In this document: one piece after another, positions 1 to 5,817 of the stretch
Layout of the letters: each line of letters opens with the position of its first letter
Numbering within the stretch: position 1 is the first letter of the stretch
Virus record (IMG/VR): IMGVR_UViG_3300033153_002171
Span: 1 to 25,292 of that record
DNA length: 25,292 bases
DNA from: a virus
Strand: one strand, 5' to 3'
The notes under the pieces: generated by a model
What the model saw: only the letters and a program-made list of their open reading frames with translations
Databases searched by the model: none
Told to the model about the DNA's origin: nothing
Made by a program: the position numbers and the translations under genes

Positions 1-1
1 T

Positions 2-1237
2 ACAGTTTTATCCTCGCGCCGAAGTGCAGAAATTATGCTAATGGATTACGATAGTGATGAGTGGATAGACTTCGCGCAGTTTAAACGTAACTGTTATGAG
101 GAAGGGCACAAACACAAGCAACAAAGCAATAATTCGCTAGTCTTTAATAATAAACCATCGCGTGAAGAACTTAATAAAATTTTTCAAATGATGATAGATG
201 CTGGCGGTTCTGAGCCTGGGTTCTTTAACGGTCAAACAGCCAAAAAGAGAGCGCCTTGGTTCAGTGGAACAAACCCTTGTGGTGAAATACTACTAGGAAA
301 CAAGTCCTTCTGTAATCTGGTAGAGATAGATGTAGGTAAATTTGTAGGTGATTCCGCAGGGCTACATAAAGCGACGCATTTAATCGCACGCGCAAATTAT
401 CGCCAGACAGTTGTTGATCTTAGGGATGGTATCTTACAGGAGAGTTGGCATAAAAATAATGAGTTTTTACGCCTGTGTGGCGTAGGTGCAACAGGTATTG
501 CAAAGCGCGACGACATGACCGAATATGACTGGAAGAACATGAAATATTCAGCTGTGACTGCTGCCCGTGGAATGAGCCAAGAGTTAGGATTAGAGTGGCC
601 GAAGAATGTTACTACAGTTAAGCCTAGTGGCACATTAGGGAAGATTATGGATACATACGAAGGTGTGCATAAACCTGAAGCAATGTACTTATTTAACTGG
701 GTTAACTTCAGTATATCTGACCCTAAACTAGATAGACTTAGAGACGCTGGCTATCATATGTTAGATAATCCAAGTGATGAAACTAACTCTAGTGTAGTAG
801 TAAATATACCAGTTAATTATGAAGGCGGACATTTTACTAAAGTGGAAGTAGAGCATAAAGATGGTACTAAAGAGATACTAGATGTTAACACTGAAACAGC
901 ACTAGAACAGCTTGCTAGATATAAAAAGATACAAACATATTATTGTGATCAGAATGTATCTAATACTATCTATTATAAGAAAGAAGAAAAAGACGATATA
1001 GTAGATTGGTTATTAACTAATTGGGATACATATGTTGGAGTTAGCTTCCTATTTAAGCAAGATGCTACAGTTAGTGCTGCTGACTTAGGTTTTGATTATC
1101 TACCACAAGAATATGTAAATAAAGAAACGTTTTATAAGTACTTTAATTCCCTGAAAGAAATTGATTGGGATGGTACGGATTATGAAAGTGAAATGCAAGA
1201 TGATGGATGTGCTACTGGAGCATGTCCTATAAAATAA
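2..1237 (+). CDS. Adenosylcobalamin-dependent (class II) ribonucleoside-triphosphate reductase, C-terminal part
   Basis: This enzyme reduces ribonucleotides to deoxyribonucleotides for phage DNA synthesis, using coenzyme B12 as radical source. The frame is open to the left edge from base 2, so the first ATG at 35 is internal. The residues just before it read RRSAEI, a signature of this family. Numbering from that ATG, the active-site loop NPCGEI lies at about residues 80-85, with C82 and E84. A second cysteine, C93, lies 11 residues after C82, the spacing of C408/C419 in the Lactobacillus leichmannii enzyme. A PSGTLGK motif follows near residue 198. The C-terminus carries two cysteines five apart (CATGAC), matching the redox-shuttle pair of class II enzymes. 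About 411 residues are visible of a family usually over 700. It is the only large + strand gene and converges on the late genes. Family assignment is secure; the N-terminal half is not visible. Confidence 0.93.
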   Translation, partial: TVLSSRRSAEIMLMDYDSDEWIDFAQFKRNCYEEGHKHKQQSNNSLVFNNKPSREELNKIFQMMIDAGGSEPGFFNGQTAKKRAPWFSGTNPCGEILLGNKSFCNLVEIDVGKFVGDSAGLHKATHLIARANYRQTVVDLRDGILQESWHKNNEFLRLCGVGATGIAKRDDMTEYDWKNMKYSAVTAARGMSQELGLEWPKNVTTVKPSGTLGKIMDTYEGVHKPEAMYLFNWVNFSISDPKLDRLRDAGYHMLDNPSDETNSSVVVNIPVNYEGGHFTKVEVEHKDGTKEILDVNTETALEQLARYKKIQTYYCDQNVSNTIYYKKEEKDDIVDWLLTNWDTYVGVSFLFKQDATVSAADLGFDYLPQEYVNKETFYKYFNSLKEIDWDGTDYESEMQDDGCATGACPIK

Positions 1238-1247
1238 GGAGAGTGAG

Positions 1248-1394
1248 ATGGGGTTTAATTTAAACTTATTCTTTAGGGATTTAATAGATATATTATCTGA
1301 TAAAGATTTACCTAAAGATGAATTATTTGATGCACTAGAAGAATGTATATTAGAAGCTAAGAAGTACGCTAAAGAGTGTAATATGATAGATTAA
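1248..1394 (+). CDS. Small hypothetical protein, 48 aa
   Basis: This is an ATG-started ORF ten bases after the reductase stop, with a good ribosome binding site (AAGGAG) overlapping the end of that gene. The product is acidic and probably helical (MGFNLNLFFRDLIDILSDKD at the N-terminus, ending in CNMID), with no membrane segment or signal peptide. Its stop lies immediately before the bidirectional terminator, so it is the last gene of the + strand operon. The family is not recognised. Support comes from the strong Shine-Dalgarno, the tight spacing and the AT-rich codon use shared with its neighbour. Confidence 0.65.
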   Translation: MGFNLNLFFRDLIDILSDKDLPKDELFDALEECILEAKKYAKECNMID

Positions 1395-1396
1395 AG

Positions 1397-1433
1397 AAAA
1401 GCCCCACGCCAATTAAGGTAGTGGGGCTTTTTT
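1397..1433. terminator. Bidirectional intrinsic terminator between convergent operons
   Basis: GCCCCAC (1401-1407) pairs with GTGGGGC (1421-1427), extended by AAAA/TTTT, around a 13-base loop. On the + strand it is followed by a run of six T. On the minus strand it is followed by TTTT plus further T-rich sequence. It lies three bases after the 48-residue gene and just past the last minus-strand gene, so it probably ends both converging transcripts. Confidence 0.88.
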
Positions 1434-1437
1434 GTGG

Positions 1438-1698
1438 TTAGAATATCTCCCACCAAGCTTCTTTAGATTCATCATACTTATTTATTTGTATGAACTTTTC
1501 TTTACAGATGGGTTTATTTACCTTCCAATTTTCTTCATTAGCGTCTATAACTTCTATGCACGTCCCTGTTTCGGGGTCCACTACAGCTATATAGCATTCT
1601 TCAGTTATAATATCACTTCTAGCAGTTGTAGAGGGTGTATATGAACAACTACTTGCCAAGAATATCGCTAATAAGCTTATCGCCGCAGTCTTTATCAT
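1438..1698 (-). CDS. Putative o-spanin (Rz1-like outer-membrane lipoprotein)
   Basis: The 86-residue product has a short N-terminal hydrophobic segment (residues 4-15) followed by a lipobox-like ASSC with C18, as in a lipoprotein signal. The mature part would be about 69 residues. The lipobox is not ideal, since the -3 position is Ala. The gene starts inside the 3' end of the preceding membrane-protein gene in a different frame (overlap 1649-1698), with a strong GGGAGG-type ribosome site within that gene. This is the classic overlapping Rz/Rz1 arrangement. Spanins fuse the inner and outer membranes in the last step of lysis of Gram-negative hosts. The mature part is not proline-rich as lambda Rz1 is. 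The call rests on topology and gene position rather than sequence similarity. Confidence 0.75.
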   Translation of the reverse strand: MIKTAAISLLAIFLASSCSYTPSTTARSDIITEECYIAVVDPETGTCIEVIDANEENWKVNKPICKEKFIQINKYDESKEAWWEIF

Positions 1699-1978
1699 AA
1701 GTTCTTCCCTCCCTACCTTCTCTAAGTTTTTCAGATGCTTTTTTATGCGCCTTTACTAATCGTAATCCTTCTTTAGTATCACTTTTAAGTACTTCTACTT
1801 GATTAGCTTTATCCTTTCCTATTACACTATTTTTACACATAAACCACCCACCAGCAAAACCTATTGTCAGCGTTATAATTAATGCTAGGAACACTAGAGC
1901 CATACGTAAGCCAGGGCCTACTGTATATCTGGTCTCTATTATTGTTCCATCTTTATTAGTCGTCTTTTCCTTGTCCAT
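1649..1978 (-). CDS. Putative i-spanin (Rz-like inner-membrane protein)
   Basis: The 109-residue product has a short charged N-terminus, one strong transmembrane helix at about residues 26-47, and a highly charged Lys/Glu-rich helical C-terminal domain (about residues 50-109) that would lie in the periplasm. This is the N-in, C-out layout of i-spanins. Its 3' end overlaps the lipoprotein gene in another frame. Its start lies inside the small holin-candidate gene (overlap 1956-1978). The role would be to bind the o-spanin across the periplasm and disrupt the outer membrane after the endolysin has acted. Sequence similarity is low in spanins, so the call is based on topology and context. Confidence 0.78.
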   Translation of the reverse strand: MDKEKTTNKDGTIIETRYTVGPGLRMALVFLALIITLTIGFAGGWFMCKNSVIGKDKANQVEVLKSDTKEGLRLVKAHKKASEKLREGREGRTYDKDCGDKLISDILGK

Positions 1979-2132
1979 TACTTACCCATCCATTCACAAC
2001 ATTATAAGATGTTATAGCCGCAGCAAATATTAAAGACACATGTGCATCCATTACACCTAGATATGCTAGTGTAGTGGTAAGTGCTAGTACTAAAATAGTT
2101 ACTAAAAACTTTCTACTTGCGTATTTGCTCAT
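1956..2132 (-). CDS. Small two-helix membrane protein, holin candidate, 58 aa
   Basis: An ATG at 2132, three bases after the stop of the FN3-like gene, opens a 58-codon frame ending at 1956 that fills the otherwise empty space between that gene and the i-spanin. The product starts MSKYASRKFLVTILVLAL. It has a first hydrophobic helix at about residues 8-27, a second at about 30-46, and a short hydrophilic tail ending GQGKDD. It overlaps the i-spanin start by 23 bases. The size, two membrane spans and position next to endolysin and spanins fit a small holin, the protein that forms the lysis hole in the inner membrane. The ribosome site is weak, so translation may be coupled to the upstream gene. 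An antiholin or unrelated membrane protein remains possible. Confidence 0.72.
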   Translation of the reverse strand: MSKYASRKFLVTILVLALTTTLAYLGVMDAHVSLIFAAAITSYNVVNGWVSNGQGKDD

Positions 2133-2135
2133 GGC

Positions 2136-2507
2136 TTATTTTCTTCCGTCGTTTATCTTTATGATTATGTTTCTTGGGGCGTTTGGCTTTCCCTTAGCTA
2201 TATCACATGCCTCATTACTAAACATAGATTCTCTACCTTCCGTATCTATTGCTGTTAATACATAACAATGAATACCATTAGTAACTTCTGGGATTAGTAC
2301 TGATACTGCATCAAATGGTATAGGGTTTAGTGCAGTTATAGGTTGATAACTACCATTTATATTTTCATATATGCTATAACCACCTATTTCAGAAACAGAA
2401 AGGGGTGAACCATCCTCCCTTTCTGTAGGTGCTTCATAGCTTACTTCTGTATTTGCTGCGAAGGCAGCTAACGGGGCTAGCATTAGCGCTAGTATTAATT
2501 TATTCAT
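2136..2507 (-). CDS. Exported protein with fibronectin type III-like domain
   Basis: The 123-residue product begins with a clear signal peptide (MNKLILALMLAPLAAFA, likely cleaved before ANTEV). The rest is one beta-rich domain with the order expected of an FN3 fold: an early DGSPL turn, a GGYSIYEN strand, then a NGIHCYVLTAIDTEGRES strand pair. Two cysteines, in HCY and EAC, could form a disulfide. The start codon overlaps the endolysin stop as ATGA, so the two are probably translated together. An exported FN3-like protein in a lysis cassette could bind the cell surface or peptidoglycan, but no function can be assigned from sequence. Confidence 0.72.
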   Translation of the reverse strand: MNKLILALMLAPLAAFAANTEVSYEAPTEREDGSPLSVSEIGGYSIYENINGSYQPITALNPIPFDAVSVLIPEVTNGIHCYVLTAIDTEGRESMFSNEACDIAKGKPNAPRNIIIKINDGRK

Positions 2508-2932
2508 GTATTAAATACCTCTATTTTTTTACCCTTAAACTTACCACATTCTATATGCAGCCAAGTTCTAGTTTCATGTGCGTTTTCCATTCGCACTATA
2601 TACGGAAATTTCTCTTGATTTGCTAGTATAAAATCAAAAACTTCCGCAGGTTTGACTCCATTGCTGAATTTAAGATCAGCTGTATTACCATACTGGTGTG
2701 TTGAATAAGACTCTCTTATAATGCCAAACTTCCTATAATACGAAGCTTTTCTTAAGCCAGAGTTTTTATACCCACCACCATTTATACGTATAGCACCATA
2801 ATGGTTACGTAATTTCTCTAACGAACTTATTAGGTAGGTGCTAATTGTATTAGCAGCCCTACCTTCTCCAAGTACGTTTATAATGTCCTTATGCACAAGT
2901 TCTTGTACTGTAAAATTATTGCTTATTTTCAT
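2504..2932 (-). CDS. M15-family peptidase endolysin
   Basis: The 142-residue protein is similar in length to the 137-residue T5 endolysin. It has the zinc-binding pattern of M15 peptidases: S77-x-H79-x-x-G82-x-x-A85-D86 (STHQYGNTAD), then W124-x-H126 (WLHIE). H79, D86 and H126 are the expected metal ligands. The family cleaves peptide bonds in peptidoglycan cross-links (D-Ala-D-Ala or L-Ala-D-Glu); which bond cannot be told here. No signal peptide is present, so it would need a holin to reach the wall. The start overlaps the stop of the 30-residue peptide (TCATGA), and no separate Shine-Dalgarno is visible, suggesting coupled translation. Confidence 0.9.
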   Translation of the reverse strand: MKISNNFTVQELVHKDIINVLGEGRAANTISTYLISSLEKLRNHYGAIRINGGGYKNSGLRKASYYRKFGIIRESYSTHQYGNTADLKFSNGVKPAEVFDFILANQEKFPYIVRMENAHETRTWLHIECGKFKGKKIEVFNT

Positions 2933-3021
2933 GAGAATAAATACCAGTAAATAATTGCATTCATAATCAAGCTTATAGTTGATACTATAGCGATGTATTT
3001 AAGTATAATAGTGTTATTCAT
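2929..3021 (-). CDS. 30-residue single-span membrane peptide
   Basis: An ATG at 3021 overlaps the end of the HEXXH gene by eight bases and opens a 30-codon frame that ends in a TGA overlapping the endolysin ATG. The product begins MNNTIILKYIAIVSTISLIM and ends YWYLFS. It is almost entirely one hydrophobic helix with one lysine. It exactly bridges the two neighbouring genes, and the endolysin lacks its own ribosome site; both argue that it is translated. It could be an antiholin, a pinholin-like peptide or only a leader that couples translation. Its own ribosome site is weak, so this remains a prediction. Confidence 0.5.
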   Translation of the reverse strand: MNNTIILKYIAIVSTISLIMNAIIYWYLFS

Positions 3022-3289
3022 TTTTCCAATCATCCTGATGTTTATATGCTTCTATTTCATAATCAATGCGTTTATATCCAACAGAAAACAACTGCATTAA
3101 ATACCAGATATAAAATCCAATAATGAGATGTTTATATTGCTGGTGAATATGAATTTTTTCATGTTCAACCACTGTTCTGTTAGTTATATCTTTAACAAAG
3201 ATAAACGGGGCTAAAGTTAAGCCAGTCCACCTACCAAACCAGAATGGAAATTGTATAATTATGCAAAAGGGGTTTTTATTAAATATCAT
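3014..3289 (-). CDS. Small zincin-like protein with HEXXH motif
   Basis: The 91-residue product carries H43-E44-K45-I46-H47, the HEXXH zinc-protease signature, in the context VVEHEKIHIHQQ. An acidic pair in YEIEAY (E78, E80) follows about 31 residues later and could supply the third ligand as in gluzincins. Hydrophobic stretches lie at about residues 8-18 and 56-70, suggesting membrane association. The start overlaps the upstream stop as ATGA and has AGGA seven bases upstream. It sits between the sulfotransferase-like gene and the lysis genes. It could be a real metalloprotease or a reduced, non-catalytic relative; the size is at the small end for an active enzyme. Confidence 0.7.
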   Translation of the reverse strand: MIFNKNPFCIIIQFPFWFGRWTGLTLAPFIFVKDITNRTVVEHEKIHIHQQYKHLIIGFYIWYLMQLFSVGYKRIDYEIEAYKHQDDWKNE

Positions 3290-3888
3290 ATTCTATTCCT
3301 ATATAGTTTATCTGTAGGTATAGTAGCTGCTTTAGCCACATCTATTGGCCAACCTGCGGCTGTTAACTTAGCAAACTCTCTCATAGGGTTATCGACTACA
3401 TCTACGTAGTTTAAGTATATTGCTTCGAAATCTGGTCTTGCATCAATTATAGCACGAGCTTCTTCTATACTTATTAGATGATCTACAAGATTAGTCGCAC
3501 CATAAGCTGCCTCTGCAGATAAAATCACCTCTGCATCAGGTCTCACCATGAATACTATGTTATATCTCAGGTTGTCTACTATTGGTAAATGTACTAACCG
3601 TATTGATAGAACTTTCGCTATTATACTAGTTACATCATCATTGTAGTAATTTAATGTACTACCTTCGAAGAACCCATTAGGGTTTGGATGATAATCCCCA
3701 GGTAGAAAGTTAACTTGATATTCAACGTGTATGTCTGGATGTGGTGGCCTATTAGAATGTATATTTGGAGACCTAATAAATTCTTTGTCTGCAATATATG
3801 AACCTTTCAGTCCTCCTACTATGCAAGAGTGCATCATCATAGACGTTCCTGAGCGTATTCTACCTGAGACTATATATGTATCTATCAT
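3286..3888 (-). CDS. Sulfotransferase-like P-loop protein
   Basis: The 200-residue protein resembles bacterial P-loop sulfotransferases, which transfer sulfate from PAPS to a hydroxyl or amine. The N-terminus has the 5'-phosphosulfate loop VSGRIRSGTSMMMH (residues 7-20). A later strand and helix, FMVRPDAEVILS, places R116 and S124 eight residues apart, the spacing of the Arg/Ser pair that binds the 3'-phosphate in this superfamily. The C-terminal LYRNR resembles the end of related bacterial proteins. The start chosen is the ATG at 3888, which overlaps the upstream stop as TAATG just after AGGA. An in-frame GTG at 3900 would add four residues but lies inside the upstream gene. The substrate is unknown: a virion fibre, a host surface glycan or a small molecule are all possible. 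Confidence 0.8.
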   Translation of the reverse strand: MIDTYIVSGRIRSGTSMMMHSCIVGGLKGSYIADKEFIRSPNIHSNRPPHPDIHVEYQVNFLPGDYHPNPNGFFEGSTLNYYNDDVTSIIAKVLSIRLVHLPIVDNLRYNIVFMVRPDAEVILSAEAAYGATNLVDHLISIEEARAIIDARPDFEAIYLNYVDVVDNPMREFAKLTAAGWPIDVAKAATIPTDKLYRNRI

Positions 3889-4460
3889 TATCCTATCCAC
3901 TCTATTTTCATTTGTACATACTCCATTGAAAGTGTAAATTCTTCATAAGGGATTTCTTGGGCTAATCCACCAACTAGACAACCAAAGGTACTATCATTTA
4001 TTACATCATCCGTAGTAATCCCTGAAATATTCCATAATGCGGATAAATCACTACTCTGGTTTCTTTCATAAGTAAGCATCGTTGCAGTAGGTTTAACATC
4101 AGTAGAAGAGGTTCCATTAACTGCTCCTTCAAACGCTATCCAATGAGAACTAGAATATGGTGTGGAGTATGAGGCTTTCCAACGAGCACGTACATATAAT
4201 CTATATAATGTAGCCCCTGAGGGAATTGCAGAGAAGTCAAAGTTTGTTGCTCTAATGTAATGGGATTCATCGAAGAAATGCATACTTCCTTGTAGGAAGC
4301 AAGTGGCTACGGAGGTAGATGTATTTTTTACATTATCTATATTTACCCAGTTTTGCCAACCAGAACCTAAGTGATTAGCTACAGTACCTGGTGAGAGCCA
4401 GCCAGTATCCCCGGGCTCAACTGCTAAATTTGCTGCTGCTCCTATTATTCCTGGTTGCAT
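3888..4460 (-). CDS. Beta-rich virion or fibre-associated protein
   Basis: The 190-residue product is not confidently recognised. The middle (FDFSAIPSGATLYRLYVRAR) resembles the beta-sandwich pattern of many phage fibre and tail accessory proteins. No signal peptide or membrane segment is visible. The start is taken as the ATG at 4460 because GGAG lies seven bases upstream and the preceding fibre gene ends just before it, at 4462. An upstream ATG at 4517 would force a 56-base overlap. It directly follows a fibre gene in the same operon, so it is probably a structural or receptor-binding component. Confidence 0.65.
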   Translation of the reverse strand: MQPGIIGAAANLAVEPGDTGWLSPGTVANHLGSGWQNWVNIDNVKNTSTSVATCFLQGSMHFFDESHYIRATNFDFSAIPSGATLYRLYVRARWKASYSTPYSSSHWIAFEGAVNGTSSTDVKPTATMLTYERNQSSDLSALWNISGITTDDVINDSTFGCLVGGLAQEIPYEEFTLSMEYVQMKIEWIG

Positions 4461-4461
4461 A

Positions 4462-5406
4462 TTAGTTCTCCAGAACGCATGCCGCTCTAACGTTAGTAAT
4501 ACTTGTTCCATTAGCAAATAAACTAACTATTAGTTCTTTACCACTTGGTATTACTATTGGTGATTCCTCCCCAAAAGAAGTTATACTAGAATTTAATGTA
4601 CAAGTTCTAGCGCCACCACTAGCATAAATTAATACGTCTACTTTTCTACCTGCCGTCATATTAGAAGCTGTTAGTGTTACATTAGTAGTATATCCAACTA
4701 TTTGAAGAGTAGGGCCAGACATATTTATCGTTGCTGTATTGTTAGCTAGGGCTGTATAATTAGTTAAGTGAGCATCAGTATAAGTTTTATTGCATAAGTC
4801 ATCTCCTGCTGTAGGTGCAATGCTTGTTTCTGGACAGTCTACAAAGTTTGCTTTTTCATCAGAAGCGCCAGTAATAAATACATCAGAAGGGCCATTTCCA
4901 GAACCATCTGTTCTTCTTACTCCAATAACTCCCGCTGGGGAAAGAATAAACTCTGCGCCTTTGTTATCTACAGTATTTGTTACTAAAAATCTAGCTGTAG
5001 TTGATCCATTTGAATTTGATAGCTTAAGTGTTGGCGTTGCTTTTGATATTGTAAAATCGCCAGTCATGGTGTCGCCATCATTCTGTACAGCTTTATTTAA
5101 CTCAGCTATGCTTAAACTTAAACCAGTAAGGGTAGTAGCAGTATCAGCACTAGCCGCATTAGTAGCATTAGTAGCATTAGTAGCATTAGTAGCAGTTGTA
5201 GCTGTAGCTGCATTACCAATTAAAGCACCTGTAAATGTAGCGGTTTCATTAACCGATATAAAGTTGGTTTTCGCTGCTATTGCATCAATTCTATTAGATT
5301 CTAGTGTAAAATCCGATTCAACGCCGTCAATTAATAAATCTATCTTTGCTACATAGTCAAAACCATCATGAGTTGGATAGTATGCCGTATAATCATATGT
5401 TGCCAT
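4462..5406 (-). CDS. Tail fibre protein with Ala-Thr-Asn repeats
   Basis: The 314-residue product has a globular N-terminus (MATYDYTAYYPTHDGFDYV...), then a low-complexity stretch rich in A, T and N (about residues 65-92, including four TNA-type repeats). A GDTMTGDFTI turn typical of phage fibres follows, then beta-rich C-terminal regions. The N-terminus shares a loose pattern (MA..Y.Y.P.....YV) with the fibre encoded at 5818-7065, so both may attach to the same tail site; this is an inference. A strong AAAGGAG ribosome site precedes the ATG. No chaperone or catalytic domain is seen. Confidence 0.78.
   Translation of the reverse strand: MATYDYTAYYPTHDGFDYVAKIDLLIDGVESDFTLESNRIDAIAAKTNFISVNETATFTGALIGNAATATTATNATNATNATNAASADTATTLTGLSLSIAELNKAVQNDGDTMTGDFTISKATPTLKLSNSNGSTTARFLVTNTVDNKGAEFILSPAGVIGVRRTDGSGNGPSDVFITGASDEKANFVDCPETSIAPTAGDDLCNKTYTDAHLTNYTALANNTATINMSGPTLQIVGYTTNVTLTASNMTAGRKVDVLIYASGGARTCTLNSSITSFGEESPIVIPSGKELIVSLFANGTSITNVRAACVLEN
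5156..5191 (-). repeat. Four tandem copies of a 9-base unit in a fibre gene
   Basis: The + strand unit GCATTAGTA is repeated four times without change and is followed by degenerate copies. It encodes alternating Ala, Thr and Asn on the minus strand. A multiple of three, it can vary in copy number without breaking the frame. Confidence 0.9.
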
Positions 5407-5417
5407 TATTTACTCCT

Positions 5418-5756
5418 TTATATTACTAACCAACTTAAAGCTGAAAGATGGTTAGGAGAAATACTTATATCACCTAGTGCTTCGACACTTATTTGTTCTA
5501 TAATTATTTCTAGTTCTTCTTCTATTAATTCATCGTGTAATTTAATAAAAGCTTCTTGTTTATTATCAGGTATAGTCAAAATTTCACCTTCACCATATTC
5601 TTCAAATAATGCCTTTCTTCTTCCTTGATAAATATCAAGTATACCATTTAACTCTATTTGTAATTTACTTATTTTTATTGCCGTATTAATTGGTATACTT
5701 TGTGCTGTTAATACTTCTATTGCCTCTTTTGATTCTAATATTCCCTTTATATTCAT
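5418..5756 (-). CDS. Small helical phage protein, DUF1617-like
   Basis: The 112-residue product appears mainly helical and acidic. Its pattern resembles what is remembered of DUF1617: a short start, then LTAQSIPINTAIKISKLQIE, an EEYGEGE turn, a Glu-rich helix, and an ending with ISPNHLSALSWLVI. That family occurs in tail or late modules of other siphoviruses and its function is not established. The ATG has a strong AAGGAG site upstream. It sits between two fibre genes, which suggests a role in fibre or tail assembly rather than enzymatic activity. The DUF match is by recollection of the pattern, not a search. Confidence 0.6.
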   Translation of the reverse strand: MNIKGILESKEAIEVLTAQSIPINTAIKISKLQIELNGILDIYQGRRKALFEEYGEGEILTIPDNKQEAFIKLHDELIEEELEIIIEQISVEALGDISISPNHLSALSWLVI

Positions 5757-5783
5757 TATTTTCTCCTTTTATTTCTATATTTT

Positions 5784-5810
5784 AAATAGGAATCCTTATG
5801 CCTCCTATTT
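5784..5810 (-). other. Hairpin between fibre gene and DUF1617-like gene
   Basis: AAATAGGA (5784-5791) pairs with TCCTATTT (5803-5810) around an 11-base loop, directly after the stop of the upstream fibre gene. No clean T-run follows on the minus strand, so it is not a standard terminator. It could be a weak terminator, a processing site or an mRNA stabiliser. Confidence 0.45.
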
Positions 5811-5817
5811 AGTTGCT

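Noticed and set aside
1432-1644. 70-codon + strand ORF opposite the o-spanin
   Set aside because: It starts in the terminator, has no ribosome site and is the complement of the spanin gene.
3888-4517. Longer form of the beta-rich protein starting at 4517
   Set aside because: It would overlap the fibre gene by 56 bases; the ATG at 4460 has a good Shine-Dalgarno right after the fibre stop.
4790-5356. Long + strand ORF of 188 codons inside the fibre gene
   Set aside because: It is the complement of a repetitive fibre gene, is low in complexity, has no ribosome site and opposes all neighbours.
5784-5810. Hairpin as a full intrinsic terminator
   Set aside because: The stem is AT-rich and no uninterrupted T-run follows on the minus strand, so it is listed only as a hairpin.
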